Positions 44,528 through 52,981 of a stretch of 64,000 bases of DNA are shown piece by piece. The stretch is from JAMZMI01 sp049115715 (GTDB taxonomy: Bacteria > Bacteroidota > Bacteroidia > Cytophagales > Cyclobacteriaceae), in NCBI GenBank assembly GCA_049115715.1, contig JAGDZQ010000019.1, positions 62,001 through 126,000 on the forward strand. The letters are read 5' to 3'. Both the position numbers and the translations under genes were made by a program. The stretch's first letter is position 1. The number at the start of each line of letters is the position of its first letter. The notes under the pieces are model-generated. The model was not told the origin of the DNA, searched no databases, and was given only the letters and a program-made list of their open reading frames with translations.

Positions 44528-45919
44528 ATGAAGTCACAGTTTCTTTTCATACTTTGCTTATCATTGATCTCTTGTCTTGGTAAGAAAGCCAGCTACAAAC
44601 CTTTGATCGAAAAGCAAGATTTTGGCTCCAGTTATGTGATTACAAATGTTGATGTGTTCAATGGGATGGATTCGGTCTTGTTTTTAGATCAAAGTGTTTT
44701 CATCAAGGATGGAATGATCGTCTCAATATCAGATCGGCCAGATATTCCTAAAGGGATCGATATCATCGATGGATCTGGTAGGTATCTTTCTCCGGGTTTT
44801 ATAGATACTCATGTGCATATCATGGCGAGTGGGTCGGCTCCTTGGGAAATGGTAAGACCCAACATCGAGCACAATCTGGAGGCATGGTTGGCAGCTGGAG
44901 TCACGACCGTTTATGACTTGGGTGGAATTGCTTCTCAGTCTAAGAAATACAAAGGACGAGTTGAAAAAGGTGAAATTCCCGGCCCTAACATTTACTATAC
45001 TGGGTCGCCAATTACTGCAAAAGACGGACACCCAATAGCAGCATCTAAAGCACTACTTCCATTTCCACTTTCACTCTTTGTTGGCTTTATCATTGAAACA
45101 GCTGATGAGAAGACCGACGTTTCTGAATTGATCTCTGATTATCAGGATGATGAAGTAGACTACATCAAGATTATCAACGACCAACTTCCTGAAGGTATTC
45201 CTCAAATTGAAAATTCCGTGATGAAAGCAATCATTGATGAATCTCACGAGAACGGACTTAAGACTTTTGTACACATTGGCAATGCAAATGATATGATATC
45301 TGCAATAGAGGCGGGAACGGATGTCTTGGCTCACTTCCCATATCGAGGCAAGTTATCAAATGAGATTGCCGCTAGAGCTAAAGAATCCGGCATCAAAATA
45401 ATCCATACATTAACTGGATTTGAAAATACGTATCAGATAAGTAATGGAAGCTATCAACCTTCTCCAATGGATGCTAAAATGCAACCAGGAGAATTGCTTA
45501 ATCCAGTAATGGGTAACAAGGGATTGGAATTAAACGAGACTGAAATAATGGATCAATTCAGCGAGACCTTAATTGAAAACAGAGATAATTGGAAAAACAC
45601 CTTCCACCTTTTACAAACCCATCACATCTCATTTGCAATAGGTACGGACAGTCCTCTTCCCGGATCGTACGCAGGGAGCGGTTTTCATGAAGAAATGAAA
45701 ACACTAAAGAAAATGGGTTATTCAGACTTTGAAATTTTAAGAGCGGCTACATCCGAGGGCGCTAAATTATTCTTAGACAACCCCAATTTTGGTTTGATTC
45801 AAAAGGGAAATAAGGCCGATCTTTTAATTCTTAATAAAAACCCACTTGAGAGTATTGCCCATTCTTCGGATATCGATTTGGTAGTTAAAAACGGCGTTAT
45901 TTATAAGCCTACTTATTAA
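44528..45919 (+). CDS. Amidohydrolase-family lipoprotein
   Basis: 463 residues, lipobox LISC (Cys16). Metal-dependent hydrolase fold: HVH (His95 and His97), HIGNAND second ligand region (about 248), TDSPLPG Asp late in the barrel and the small N- and C-terminal beta parts of imidazolonepropionase-type enzymes (ADLLILNKNPLE). A cyclic amide or peptide-like substrate is likely but unnamed. Tightly paired with the TetR gene, implying induction by its substrate or a related compound. Confidence 0.88.
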   Translation: MKSQFLFILCLSLISCLGKKASYKPLIEKQDFGSSYVITNVDVFNGMDSVLFLDQSVFIKDGMIVSISDRPDIPKGIDIIDGSGRYLSPGFIDTHVHIMASGSAPWEMVRPNIEHNLEAWLAAGVTTVYDLGGIASQSKKYKGRVEKGEIPGPNIYYTGSPITAKDGHPIAASKALLPFPLSLFVGFIIETADEKTDVSELISDYQDDEVDYIKIINDQLPEGIPQIENSVMKAIIDESHENGLKTFVHIGNANDMISAIEAGTDVLAHFPYRGKLSNEIAARAKESGIKIIHTLTGFENTYQISNGSYQPSPMDAKMQPGELLNPVMGNKGLELNETEIMDQFSETLIENRDNWKNTFHLLQTHHISFAIGTDSPLPGSYAGSGFHEEMKTLKKMGYSDFEILRAATSEGAKLFLDNPNFGLIQKGNKADLLILNKNPLESIAHSSDIDLVVKNGVIYKPTY

Positions 45920-45972
45920 CAAAATCAATTCCGTTCCTTTTAACAACCAAGTCGAAGTTGGTAGCCGGTCTA

Positions 45973-48534
45973 TTAATCGACCGCTTTTATAATCATTGCA
46001 TTACTCTCAATAGCCCCGATAGATGTTTTTATTTCTACTTCTCCTTTATTCCCATTCGATCTTATGATAGCCAGTGCTCTGCCATTATGAGTTTTGACAG
46101 TGTTTTGATAATGTGAATCTACATTCATTTCCCATCCATTATCTACTGTCAATAACTCACCCGCACCTTTAACTTCAAAAGTCACGGGTTCATCGACATT
46201 TCTGATAATGTTCCCTTCTGCGTCATAAATATTCACTGACACGTGTGCTATATCGTACTTGTCAGCTTTCAGTGTTTCTTTGTCAATAACCAACTCTAGC
46301 TTACTTGCTTCTCCAGATGTTGCTATTGTGTATTTATCAACCAAATTACCCTTATTGTATCCCTTTGCAACCAAATCTCCAGAAGCAAAAGGAATCATCC
46401 ACTTGATAATATTATCCTCAGCAAAATCAGTGAGCTTTTGTCTACCAAGGCTTTCTCCATTGTGAAAAAGTTCGACTTCCTCACAATTGGTATAGACCTG
46501 AACTACAATTTCTTCATCTTTTTTGTAGTTCCAATGTTCGTTGACTTTGTACCATTCCCACCTTCTCAATTCACTCCAAACCGGAGGCGGTGTTTTTTGC
46601 ATTTTAAATTTCCATTCGCCCTGCTCATCGAATGAAAACTCAGATATCGATGCTGGGGTGGTGACCATATACACCTTCGGATCGTCTTTCCATAGCGTTT
46701 CAAAAAAATGTCCTCTGGGTGTTTTGAACCCTGCAAAATCGAAAAAGGAAATCTCCAACCCCTTTCTTGGCCATGGACCAGCTTCTCCCATGTATGCAAA
46801 ACCAGTCCATGCAAATATTCCACTTACAAAATCTCTATCTTTTACAGCTTTCCATTCGGAATAGTCTCCCCAGTTTTCAGAACCGATGATTTTCAGATCA
46901 GGGTATGCGGCATGTGCTGCATCATAAGAATCCTGTCGGTAGTTAAAACCAATGACATCCAATGCATCTCCAAATCCACTCACCAGGCTGATGCTCGGCC
47001 TGACAGTCCCTGCAACAACCGGTCTCGTCGTGTCCTCCTCTTTGACCCATTCGGAAAGCTGCTGAGCAACAATTGCAAGGGAATCTATATCTCCGAGCAC
47101 TTCCTTTGCAATAGGAAGAACCTTGTCTTTCTCAAAAATCGGAACCTCTCCATATCCGGCAATGCCTGGGTTAATTTGATGATATGCCTCCGAATATTCT
47201 GGAAATGTCCATTCTATTTCGTTTCCAATGCTCCACATAATAACAGACGGGTGATTAAAATCGCGACTTATCAAGCTCTTCAAATCCCGCTCCGCCCACT
47301 TCAAAAAATACTCACTATAGCCTTCTGCTGAGTCTCCCTTAGCTGCATTATCTCCAAGGTAAATGACGCTCTTGCCTTTGGGTTTATGCCATTCATCGAA
47401 AAACTCATCCATTACGAGCATACCCATTTCATCACAAACTTCCATGAGATCGACAGAGTGGGGATTATGAGACATGCGTATGGCATTAACTCCGATAGAT
47501 TTTAGCTTTCTCACTCTATATTCCCACATTGGTTTGGTAGCAGCAGCCCCAATAGCTCCAACGTCATGATGAATGTTTACTCCTTTGATTTTAAGTGACT
47601 CTCCATTTAGTAAAAATCCTTTGTTCGAGTCAAATTCGATAGATCGAATTCCAAAAATTGTTTCTACGTTATCTACACTTTCACCGCCTGATTTCACATC
47701 GGACACAAGCTTGTAGAGATTTGGTTCACGGGTATCCCAAAGTGAAGGATTTGCGATTGTTATCTCAGTGCTATAAGTTCCATTGACTGCTTCTGCTGCG
47801 CTGGCGATCGCAACTTCTTCGCCCTTACTGTCTAAGACCTTCCATATTATCTCAATGCCATCTGAAACCCCATCGACTTTGGTATCGATTCGTATTGTAG
47901 CTGAAGTCTTGCTTACCTCCGGAGTGGTGACTCTAACTCCCCATTGCGGGATGTGAACAGGGGATGTTTTGATTAATCTCACATTTCTATAAATACCGGA
48001 TCCGGTATACCAACGGGTATCAGCATATGCTGAATGATCTGCTTTGACCAGCACCACATTGGGTTCATCTCCAAATTTTAAAAAAGGTGATAAATCGTAA
48101 GAAAAACTGGAGTAACCATTTGGCCGAAAGCCTAAGTGCTCACCGTTGATCCATACATCTGATTTGCAGAAAACTCCATCAAATTCCAGCCAGATAGACT
48201 TACTTGAATCTGATTTTGGCAAAACAAACTCTTTGTTATACCACCCTATACCTCCTGGAACAAAGCCTGTACTTGCTGCCGTTCCATCCTGTTGATATGA
48301 CTCCAGAATACTCCAATCATGCGGCAATCTGATTTTTTCCCAATCCTCCGAATCATATATTGATAATTCCCCATCTGAAAATTCCCCTAGATGAAAATTC
48401 CAATCAAAGTTAAAATCAATGATTTCTCTTGGAACATTTTCCTGACGGCTCATGCAGGAGCTGACGAGAATTACAAGTGCTCCAATGATGATGTGAACTT
48501 TTCCAACTGTTCTCAGATAGGCAAGCGTTTTCAT
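45973..48534 (-). CDS. Glycoside hydrolase family 2 lipoprotein (beta-galactosidase-like)
   Basis: 853 residues, lipobox VSSC (Cys27). Jelly-roll N-terminus (FNFDWNFHLGEF ... LPHDWS), Ig-like domain, TIM barrel with acid/base Glu439 (WSIGNE) and nucleophile Glu553 (IIGSENWGD), then beta domains including a DUF4982-like part (VVQVYTNCEEVELFHNGESL). Probably releases terminal beta-galactose or a similar sugar at the cell surface or in the periplasm. Same strand as the PUL but cut off from it by ssrA and the toxin-antitoxin module. Confidence 0.92.
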   Translation of the reverse strand: MKTLAYLRTVGKVHIIIGALVILVSSCMSRQENVPREIIDFNFDWNFHLGEFSDGELSIYDSEDWEKIRLPHDWSILESYQQDGTAASTGFVPGGIGWYNKEFVLPKSDSSKSIWLEFDGVFCKSDVWINGEHLGFRPNGYSSFSYDLSPFLKFGDEPNVVLVKADHSAYADTRWYTGSGIYRNVRLIKTSPVHIPQWGVRVTTPEVSKTSATIRIDTKVDGVSDGIEIIWKVLDSKGEEVAIASAAEAVNGTYSTEITIANPSLWDTREPNLYKLVSDVKSGGESVDNVETIFGIRSIEFDSNKGFLLNGESLKIKGVNIHHDVGAIGAAATKPMWEYRVRKLKSIGVNAIRMSHNPHSVDLMEVCDEMGMLVMDEFFDEWHKPKGKSVIYLGDNAAKGDSAEGYSEYFLKWAERDLKSLISRDFNHPSVIMWSIGNEIEWTFPEYSEAYHQINPGIAGYGEVPIFEKDKVLPIAKEVLGDIDSLAIVAQQLSEWVKEEDTTRPVVAGTVRPSISLVSGFGDALDVIGFNYRQDSYDAAHAAYPDLKIIGSENWGDYSEWKAVKDRDFVSGIFAWTGFAYMGEAGPWPRKGLEISFFDFAGFKTPRGHFFETLWKDDPKVYMVTTPASISEFSFDEQGEWKFKMQKTPPPVWSELRRWEWYKVNEHWNYKKDEEIVVQVYTNCEEVELFHNGESLGRQKLTDFAEDNIIKWMIPFASGDLVAKGYNKGNLVDKYTIATSGEASKLELVIDKETLKADKYDIAHVSVNIYDAEGNIIRNVDEPVTFEVKGAGELLTVDNGWEMNVDSHYQNTVKTHNGRALAIIRSNGNKGEVEIKTSIGAIESNAMIIKAVD

Positions 48535-48674
48535 AATTCGGTTTTTATATAAAAGCGTAATTTATCTCTGTTTGAGAATTAAAGCTGAGAAATGCTTTGT
48601 TCATTATAAGTAGTGGCTCTTTTAGGGCAACTCTGAATGGGTAGAGATTAATTTAAGTGCTTCCAATTAAAATC

Positions 48675-48704
48675 ATTGGCTAAACCTAATGTTTACTAGC
48701 TTTG
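48675..48704 (+). promoter_or_regulatory. Probable ssrA promoter
   Basis: TAGCTTTG (48697-48704) is an exact TAnnTTTG element; ATTG at 48675-48678, 18 bp before, is a near match to the upstream TTTG. RNA would start a few bases before the mature tmRNA 5' end. Confidence 0.6.
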
Positions 48705-48719
48705 CATCTACCAAATTCT

Positions 48720-49113
48720 GGGGCCGACCGGAATCGACAGGAAGTGTATTTGATATGCTTGCATGTCGGGTGTTGAACATGCATCCGCGATCAATATGTT
48801 CAAATTCTAATTGGCGAATCTAATTACGCCATGGCAGCTTAATCTCGAATAAAGTAGAGATTATTAAGGGTTGAACCGTACCGGTTCCCCCTGTCACATT
48901 CCTCCAAGTCTCTGTCCTTTAGGCTGGATCAAGGGGTGTCGAACTTTAGGACTAGCGCAAGTGAGGCTACTAAGCTTGTGCGAAACTCCAGTGGCTGGCA
49001 GATACGGTGGGGTGTTGTTTCTCAGCCCGTCTGTAAGATCAAATAAGCAACTATGCATGTAGACGGTATATGATTTCCTTTGCTGGACGAGGGTTCGAAT
49101 CCCTCCGGCTCCA
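48720..49113 (+). ncRNA. ssrA: Transfer-messenger RNA
   Basis: Rescues stalled ribosomes by acting as tRNA-Ala and then as template for a degradation tag. The 5' end GGGGCCGACCGGAATCGACA and 3' end with T-loop GGTTCGAATCC pair through a 7-bp acceptor stem (48720-48726 with 49106-49112, one G-U), discriminator A113; CCA is not encoded. The tag frame is 48813-48842: GESNYAMAA then TAA, close to other Cytophagales tags. Short frames across it are spurious. Confidence 0.97.
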
Positions 49114-49118
49114 CAGGC

Positions 49119-49153
49119 AAAGCCTGACTTATTTATTTAGGTCAGGCTTTTTT
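49119..49153 (+). terminator. Intrinsic terminator of ssrA
   Basis: Perfect 10-bp stem AAAGCCTGAC (49119-49128) with GTCAGGCTTT (49141-49150), 12-nt loop, T6 run. The rest of the gap to 49310 shows nothing. Confidence 0.9.
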
Positions 49154-49310
49154 ATTTCTTAAAGTACCTACTCGATATACCAACCAGCCCTTTCTTCTAC
49201 CGAAATTTCCACAAAATAGAAACGAAATAGAATTTGTTACTCTATTTAAATCTCAATGTACCGAACTGGTTTATTTTTGATTAGTCTATCGTATTAATTC
49301 GTATTAAAAA

Positions 49311-49763
49311 TCACTCTAATAAGCTATCTGGAGGAATTACTGGTAAAATAAAATCTTTAAATGCAGTACCTTGAAATCTGGTCATTAGTACTCCTCTGGA
49401 AGTTGAATAAGTAATAGCAGAAATAGCATTACCAAGATGAGGGTGTAGTACTACTTCTTCTTTATTTTTTGTTCGAGCAACTAGGTCAAGCAATTTTTCA
49501 TATCTATAGAGGAATAGAAATTCAAATCCACTTCGAGCTTCTTCCTCATTTTTACCTTCACAATCCGTCTGGACGTCAATACGAATTGAGGATTTGATTA
49601 AACTGTCTTCCAAATTGAACCCCAGCTTCAAATCCACTGAAAAATCATGCTTCAAGATATATTCATTATCGAACCCCTCAGGGTTGTTGATCTCTCCTGA
49701 AAGAATGCTGAAATTTAGAATTTCGATCTCCTCCGGATAGAGCATTTCTTTTTTATTCCCCAT
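49311..49763 (-). CDS. SecB-like chaperone of a toxin-antitoxin-chaperone module
   Basis: 150 residues from ATG 49763 (an upstream ATG at 49811 would add 16 residues and overlap the antitoxin gene by 59 bp instead of 11). The fold signs are SecB-like: alternating strands FSVDLKLGFNLED, SSIRIDVQTDCEG, FEFLFLYRYEKLLDLV, a break, then HPHLGNAISAITYSTSRG and ILPVIPPDSLL, which parallels the SecB C-terminal helix RG...LAPV motif. Ordinary SecB is mainly proteobacterial; in other phyla SecB-like genes often belong to TAC modules, as Rv1957 in M. tuberculosis. Third gene of the unit; probably shields the antitoxin and links it to protein export state. Similarity is by eye and needs a profile search. 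Confidence 0.75.
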   Translation of the reverse strand: MGNKKEMLYPEEIEILNFSILSGEINNPEGFDNEYILKHDFSVDLKLGFNLEDSLIKSSIRIDVQTDCEGKNEEEARSGFEFLFLYRYEKLLDLVARTKNKEEVVLHPHLGNAISAITYSTSRGVLMTRFQGTAFKDFILPVIPPDSLLE

Positions 49764-50154
49764 ATTCAAGAAATTGTTCTCTTTTAAATGAGTCTTGCTT
49801 CCAATCTTCAAATTTATGATTGGCTGGTTTTACTTTATTTTTATAAACAGTTACTTCAAAGAACACTCCTTTTGAAGCTGTAAAAACTCGTCTTTTGGGT
49901 ACTTCGAAAATACTTTCTCCAAGTACAGCTTCTAAGTGGCAAATTGATTTAAAGGTAAAATTATGCTCCCCTTTTAACCATCTATTAATTTCAGATGGTT
50001 TTTTACCCATTGCTTCTGCTAATCGCTTTTGCGTATAGCCTTTGGCTCTTAGTAATTCATTAATTCGCACAACCAAATCAGCTTGCTTTCTTACAAAATG
50101 ACGGGTTTTTTCTGGAGTGTTATCCAGAATGCGTTTTGCGATTGTACTCCTCAT
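49753..50154 (-). CDS. Xre-family antitoxin with C-terminal extension
   Basis: 133 residues. Helix-turn-helix at about 28-82 (LRAKGYTQKRLAEAMGKKPSEINRWLKG), as in HigA-type antitoxins. The last 45 or so residues (from RRVFTASKG on, with FEDWKQDSFKREQF) lie outside the HTH fold and are in the place of the chaperone-addiction region of TAC antitoxins, which makes the antitoxin unstable without its SecB-like partner. 11 bp after the toxin gene and overlapping the chaperone gene. It should bind the palindrome at 50706-50735. Confidence 0.85.
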   Translation of the reverse strand: MRSTIAKRILDNTPEKTRHFVRKQADLVVRINELLRAKGYTQKRLAEAMGKKPSEINRWLKGEHNFTFKSICHLEAVLGESIFEVPKRRVFTASKGVFFEVTVYKNKVKPANHKFEDWKQDSFKREQFLEYGE

Positions 50155-50165
50155 AATTTAGTGGT

Positions 50166-50687
50166 TTAAAGTATGATTTCTTTGTTATTGTTATAATCGG
50201 TTAATATTCGTCCGGTGCTATCTACTTCTATAATGCCATCTAACCAAGCGCGAGTTATTTTCTTAGCAAACTCGCAAGCTTCTCTCCACTCACTGTTGAG
50301 TGAGCTTGCCTGATTCGTTTGTGCGTCTTTTATTCCTCCATTAAATAATACAACTAATCTTTCTGATAAGCGCAAGGCATAAATCCTCAAGGGAAATTGA
50401 GGATAATAAAAGGTCACCTTATTTAATCTGACCTTACCATGCATAGGAAGGCCTTGTACCTCGTTTTCTTCTCGGTTGAAAAGTGCATCAATTGCTCCAT
50501 GATCTTCTCCTATTGCATCTAAAATAAAACTCAAAAGTGATTGTAGTGGTTCTTGAAGCTCAGGGATTTTTTCAAATTTCTCTAAAAAAAGATCTGTTTC
50601 CGACTTCTCACAATCTAACCATCTTACCGTATAGAACGAACAACTACTCCCTTGATCATCCCATAACTCTAATACGAAATTATTCAC
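50166..50687 (-). CDS. RelE/HigB-like toxin candidate
   Basis: 173 residues without signal or membrane segment. The middle LRIYALRLSERLVVLFNGGIKDAQ (about 102-125) resembles the core strands of RelE/HigB-fold toxins of Bacteroidota, followed by helix EWREACEFAKKITRAW. The N-terminal 90 residues (Trp/Glu-rich helices) are longer than in classical HigB. Toxin before antitoxin is the higBA order. The mRNA-cleaving activity is inferred from the fold guess and the neighbours, not seen in a catalytic motif. Confidence 0.65.
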   Translation of the reverse strand: MNNFVLELWDDQGSSCSFYTVRWLDCEKSETDLFLEKFEKIPELQEPLQSLLSFILDAIGEDHGAIDALFNREENEVQGLPMHGKVRLNKVTFYYPQFPLRIYALRLSERLVVLFNGGIKDAQTNQASSLNSEWREACEFAKKITRAWLDGIIEVDSTGRILTDYNNNKEIIL

Positions 50688-50705
50688 TTATAAGTTTATT
50701 TACAA

Positions 50706-50735
50706 GATAAAATTAACATAAATGTTAATTTTATC
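50706..50735. promoter_or_regulatory. 30-bp palindrome, probable operator of the TAC operon
   Basis: Perfect arms GATAAAATTAACAT (50706-50719) and ATGTTAATTTTATC (50722-50735) around AA, 18 bp before the toxin start. A second, imperfect palindrome GATTGCAATTGTAATC follows at 50740-50755, and ACAAGAT/ATCTTGT (50702 and 50753) bracket both. This fits autoregulation by an HTH antitoxin. Confidence 0.8.
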
Positions 50736-50759
50736 CAATGATTGCAATTGTAATCTTGT

Positions 50760-51256
50760 CAAGCTAAATTAAAAAAACAGTCTCCATTAACTATTAGTGT
50801 ATTTATATTCAAGATCATCAAACACAGTCAGTCTTGCAATTTCTACAATAGCAAAGAGGCATATTCATTTTGGGGAGTTTATCCTTACTAAATAGGTGGT
50901 TATAGTTTTCATAGTTAGCCCAAATCAAGTAACAACCATATAAGGGTTTACTTGGATTTCTTTCAATTTCAGTCTTACATCTAATTCAAAATCCTTTCGA
51001 ACTCTAATGTTGAACAGTTTAAGCAACATTTGGTATGCAAACCCTCATTTTTAATTCTTACAGCTTTGTCTCCCAACTTATTAAATCAATAAAATTCAGA
51101 GTTAGTGTCCAGAAAAGTGTGACTAGAAGCTTTCCATATCAGGAATAGAATTGATATGCGTGAAAATTTGAAATAAATAAATCATAGACCAGTCGTCCAC
51201 TCCTAAGAGTATGGTTATTGCCATGGTATGGCATTTATCTCAATAATATTTAAACC
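50760..51256. other. Gene-free stretch between TAC module and GH43
   Basis: About 500 bp, AT-rich, no frame of note, no repeat of the ssrA 3' end. AGTGTCCAGAAAAGTGTGAC at 51103-51122 has the look of an insertion-sequence tip but no partner end was found. Confidence 0.4.
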
Positions 51257-52981
51257 TTACTCCACACGCAATTGAAAATCAATGGGTGCTACACCCGAAT
51301 CATTGAATGCTTCTACAGCAAAGTAATATGAGCGATCGGTTGCAAGGCTATTGATGATCAGGCTGGTATCTTCATAAACCAAATAGTTCTGGTAGAGCTT
51401 CGTTTCTTCAATCCCAAACCTAACATTGTAACCAAGGGCACTTTCTGATTTGGGCCATTCTAGTCTGACTTTCCTTCTATCTAGAAGGTTTCTAATAGCT
51501 CTAATATCTTTCACACTCTGGGGAAGATCATCATTTCCTTTTCCGAAAATCCTAAAGCCGCTTATGGCAAAGTGGCCATCTGGCACTGCAAGGTTTTTGA
51601 CTTTCAAATACCTGCAACGCACTTTTTGAGATAACGGAAAATAGCTATGAGAATGATCCGATTGGCTTGCAGATCTATCTGCAAGTAACGTCCAATTCGT
51701 GCTGTCTGAAGAGAATTCTACAGTATACCTATGGTACAACCCGTCTTGTCTATCATAAATTTTCGTAAGGTGTTCTGCAAAATTTAACTGAACGGCATAG
51801 ACATCTTCCTCACTTCCCAAGTCTACCACTGCCCATTCATCACCTCCTGATTTGGCAGCCCAATAGGTTCTAATATTTTCATCTACCATATTTTCGGCCT
51901 CAAATGAATCTATCGCAGATGAAACTGCAACTGAGCTTTTATAGGAAAGCAGCATCCATTCAGGGAACAAGTCGGATGCTTGCTCTATTTTCCTATCAGG
52001 CACGATAAGAGGGTAGTCTCCAAATCGGGTATGGGTATGCATAATTCCTTGAGAATCAAAAAATACTGGATAAAAACCCAGCCTGCGTTCAAACCGATGT
52101 TTTACGGAGACGGTGACTGTGCCCACATGCCAGTAGTTTCCATACTTATCTTGAAAAGTGCTGCCGTGTCCAGCTCCATTTGCGAAACCTTCCGGCTTGT
52201 AGGCAAAAGGATTGTGGGCATCCACTTCAAACGGCCCCAAAGGATTTGTCGAAACATAGACTCCATCGTTGTAGCTTTTGAACTTAGTGCCCGGCCCTGC
52301 ATATTGTAGGTAATAGGTGCCTTCATGCTTATTCATCCACGCACCTTCTATCCATGGGTTAAGCAGATGTTCGCTATTGTAATCTCCAGGCACTTCCCAT
52401 CCGTGGCGTTCTGGATGAGAATAAATCAGCTCACTTGGAACTCCTAGAAATTTGAAGTTATTGTTATAATCTATTTCAACGCCATAAATCGGATCAACAT
52501 CAGAGCATCCCCAATAGAGGTATAGCTTCTGATCATCGTCAAGAAAAAAGGCCGGATCCCAAACTGGTAATTCTAGCGAATCTAGCGCTACTTCCCACTC
52601 ACCGGACAATGGGTTAGCTGTTTTATAGATGGTACTTTTCGTCAGGGAAGAGGCCAGAAAATAAAGCGTATCTCCAAGGGGTATTGCCGTGGGGGCATAC
52701 TCCTCTGATGGTATGGAGGAGGACTTGACGAAATGCCAATCTACCAAATCTGAAGAATACCAATAGCCCCCAGATTTAGAAGCGAAAAGAAAGTAGGTGT
52801 CTTGAAAGAACACCACCGAAGGGTCTGCTGCTTCTCTTCTAGAGGGCGTTTCAGGTCGAAAGCGATATGAAAGATTCATCGGATTGCACACTGTTGTCAA
52901 TATCTGTTCTTCCACTTGTGCTGTAGGGACACATCCTAAGAGAAAAAAGCTCATGAAAGCCATAAAAACATACTTTCTCAT
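51257..52981 (-). CDS. Glycoside hydrolase family 43 with discoidin and fibronectin-III domains
   Basis: 574 residues, lipobox LLGC (Cys17). Five-bladed propeller with the three GH43 acids: Asp53 (AADPSVVF), Asp142 (WDPAFF) and Glu212 (IEGAWM). Then an F5/8-type C (discoidin-like) sugar-binding domain (about 345-480, WAVVDLGSEEDVYAVQLNF) and a fibronectin type III domain (about 490-574). Likely removes alpha-L-arabinose or beta-xylose/galactose side groups. Last gene of the PUL operon, overlapping the GH2 gene by 4 bp. Confidence 0.9.
   Translation of the reverse strand: MRKYVFMAFMSFFLLGCVPTAQVEEQILTTVCNPMNLSYRFRPETPSRREAADPSVVFFQDTYFLFASKSGGYWYSSDLVDWHFVKSSSIPSEEYAPTAIPLGDTLYFLASSLTKSTIYKTANPLSGEWEVALDSLELPVWDPAFFLDDDQKLYLYWGCSDVDPIYGVEIDYNNNFKFLGVPSELIYSHPERHGWEVPGDYNSEHLLNPWIEGAWMNKHEGTYYLQYAGPGTKFKSYNDGVYVSTNPLGPFEVDAHNPFAYKPEGFANGAGHGSTFQDKYGNYWHVGTVTVSVKHRFERRLGFYPVFFDSQGIMHTHTRFGDYPLIVPDRKIEQASDLFPEWMLLSYKSSVAVSSAIDSFEAENMVDENIRTYWAAKSGGDEWAVVDLGSEEDVYAVQLNFAEHLTKIYDRQDGLYHRYTVEFSSDSTNWTLLADRSASQSDHSHSYFPLSQKVRCRYLKVKNLAVPDGHFAISGFRIFGKGNDDLPQSVKDIRAIRNLLDRRKVRLEWPKSESALGYNVRFGIEETKLYQNYLVYEDTSLIINSLATDRSYYFAVEAFNDSGVAPIDFQLRVE

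Noticed and set aside
46708..47331. 207-codon open frame antisense to the GH2 gene
   Set aside because: It mirrors a GH2 gene with intact catalytic motifs; the antisense translation is Cys/Ser/Phe-rich without domain-like sequence.
48871..49062. 63-codon open frame
   Set aside because: It lies wholly inside tmRNA.
51103..51122. Insertion-sequence terminus
   Set aside because: The sequence looks IS-like but no opposite end, transposase remnant or target duplication could be seen.
49114..51256. Second copy of the ssrA 3' end as an attachment site
   Set aside because: Looked for the T-loop sequence GGTTCGAATCC and its flank; none found in this interval.
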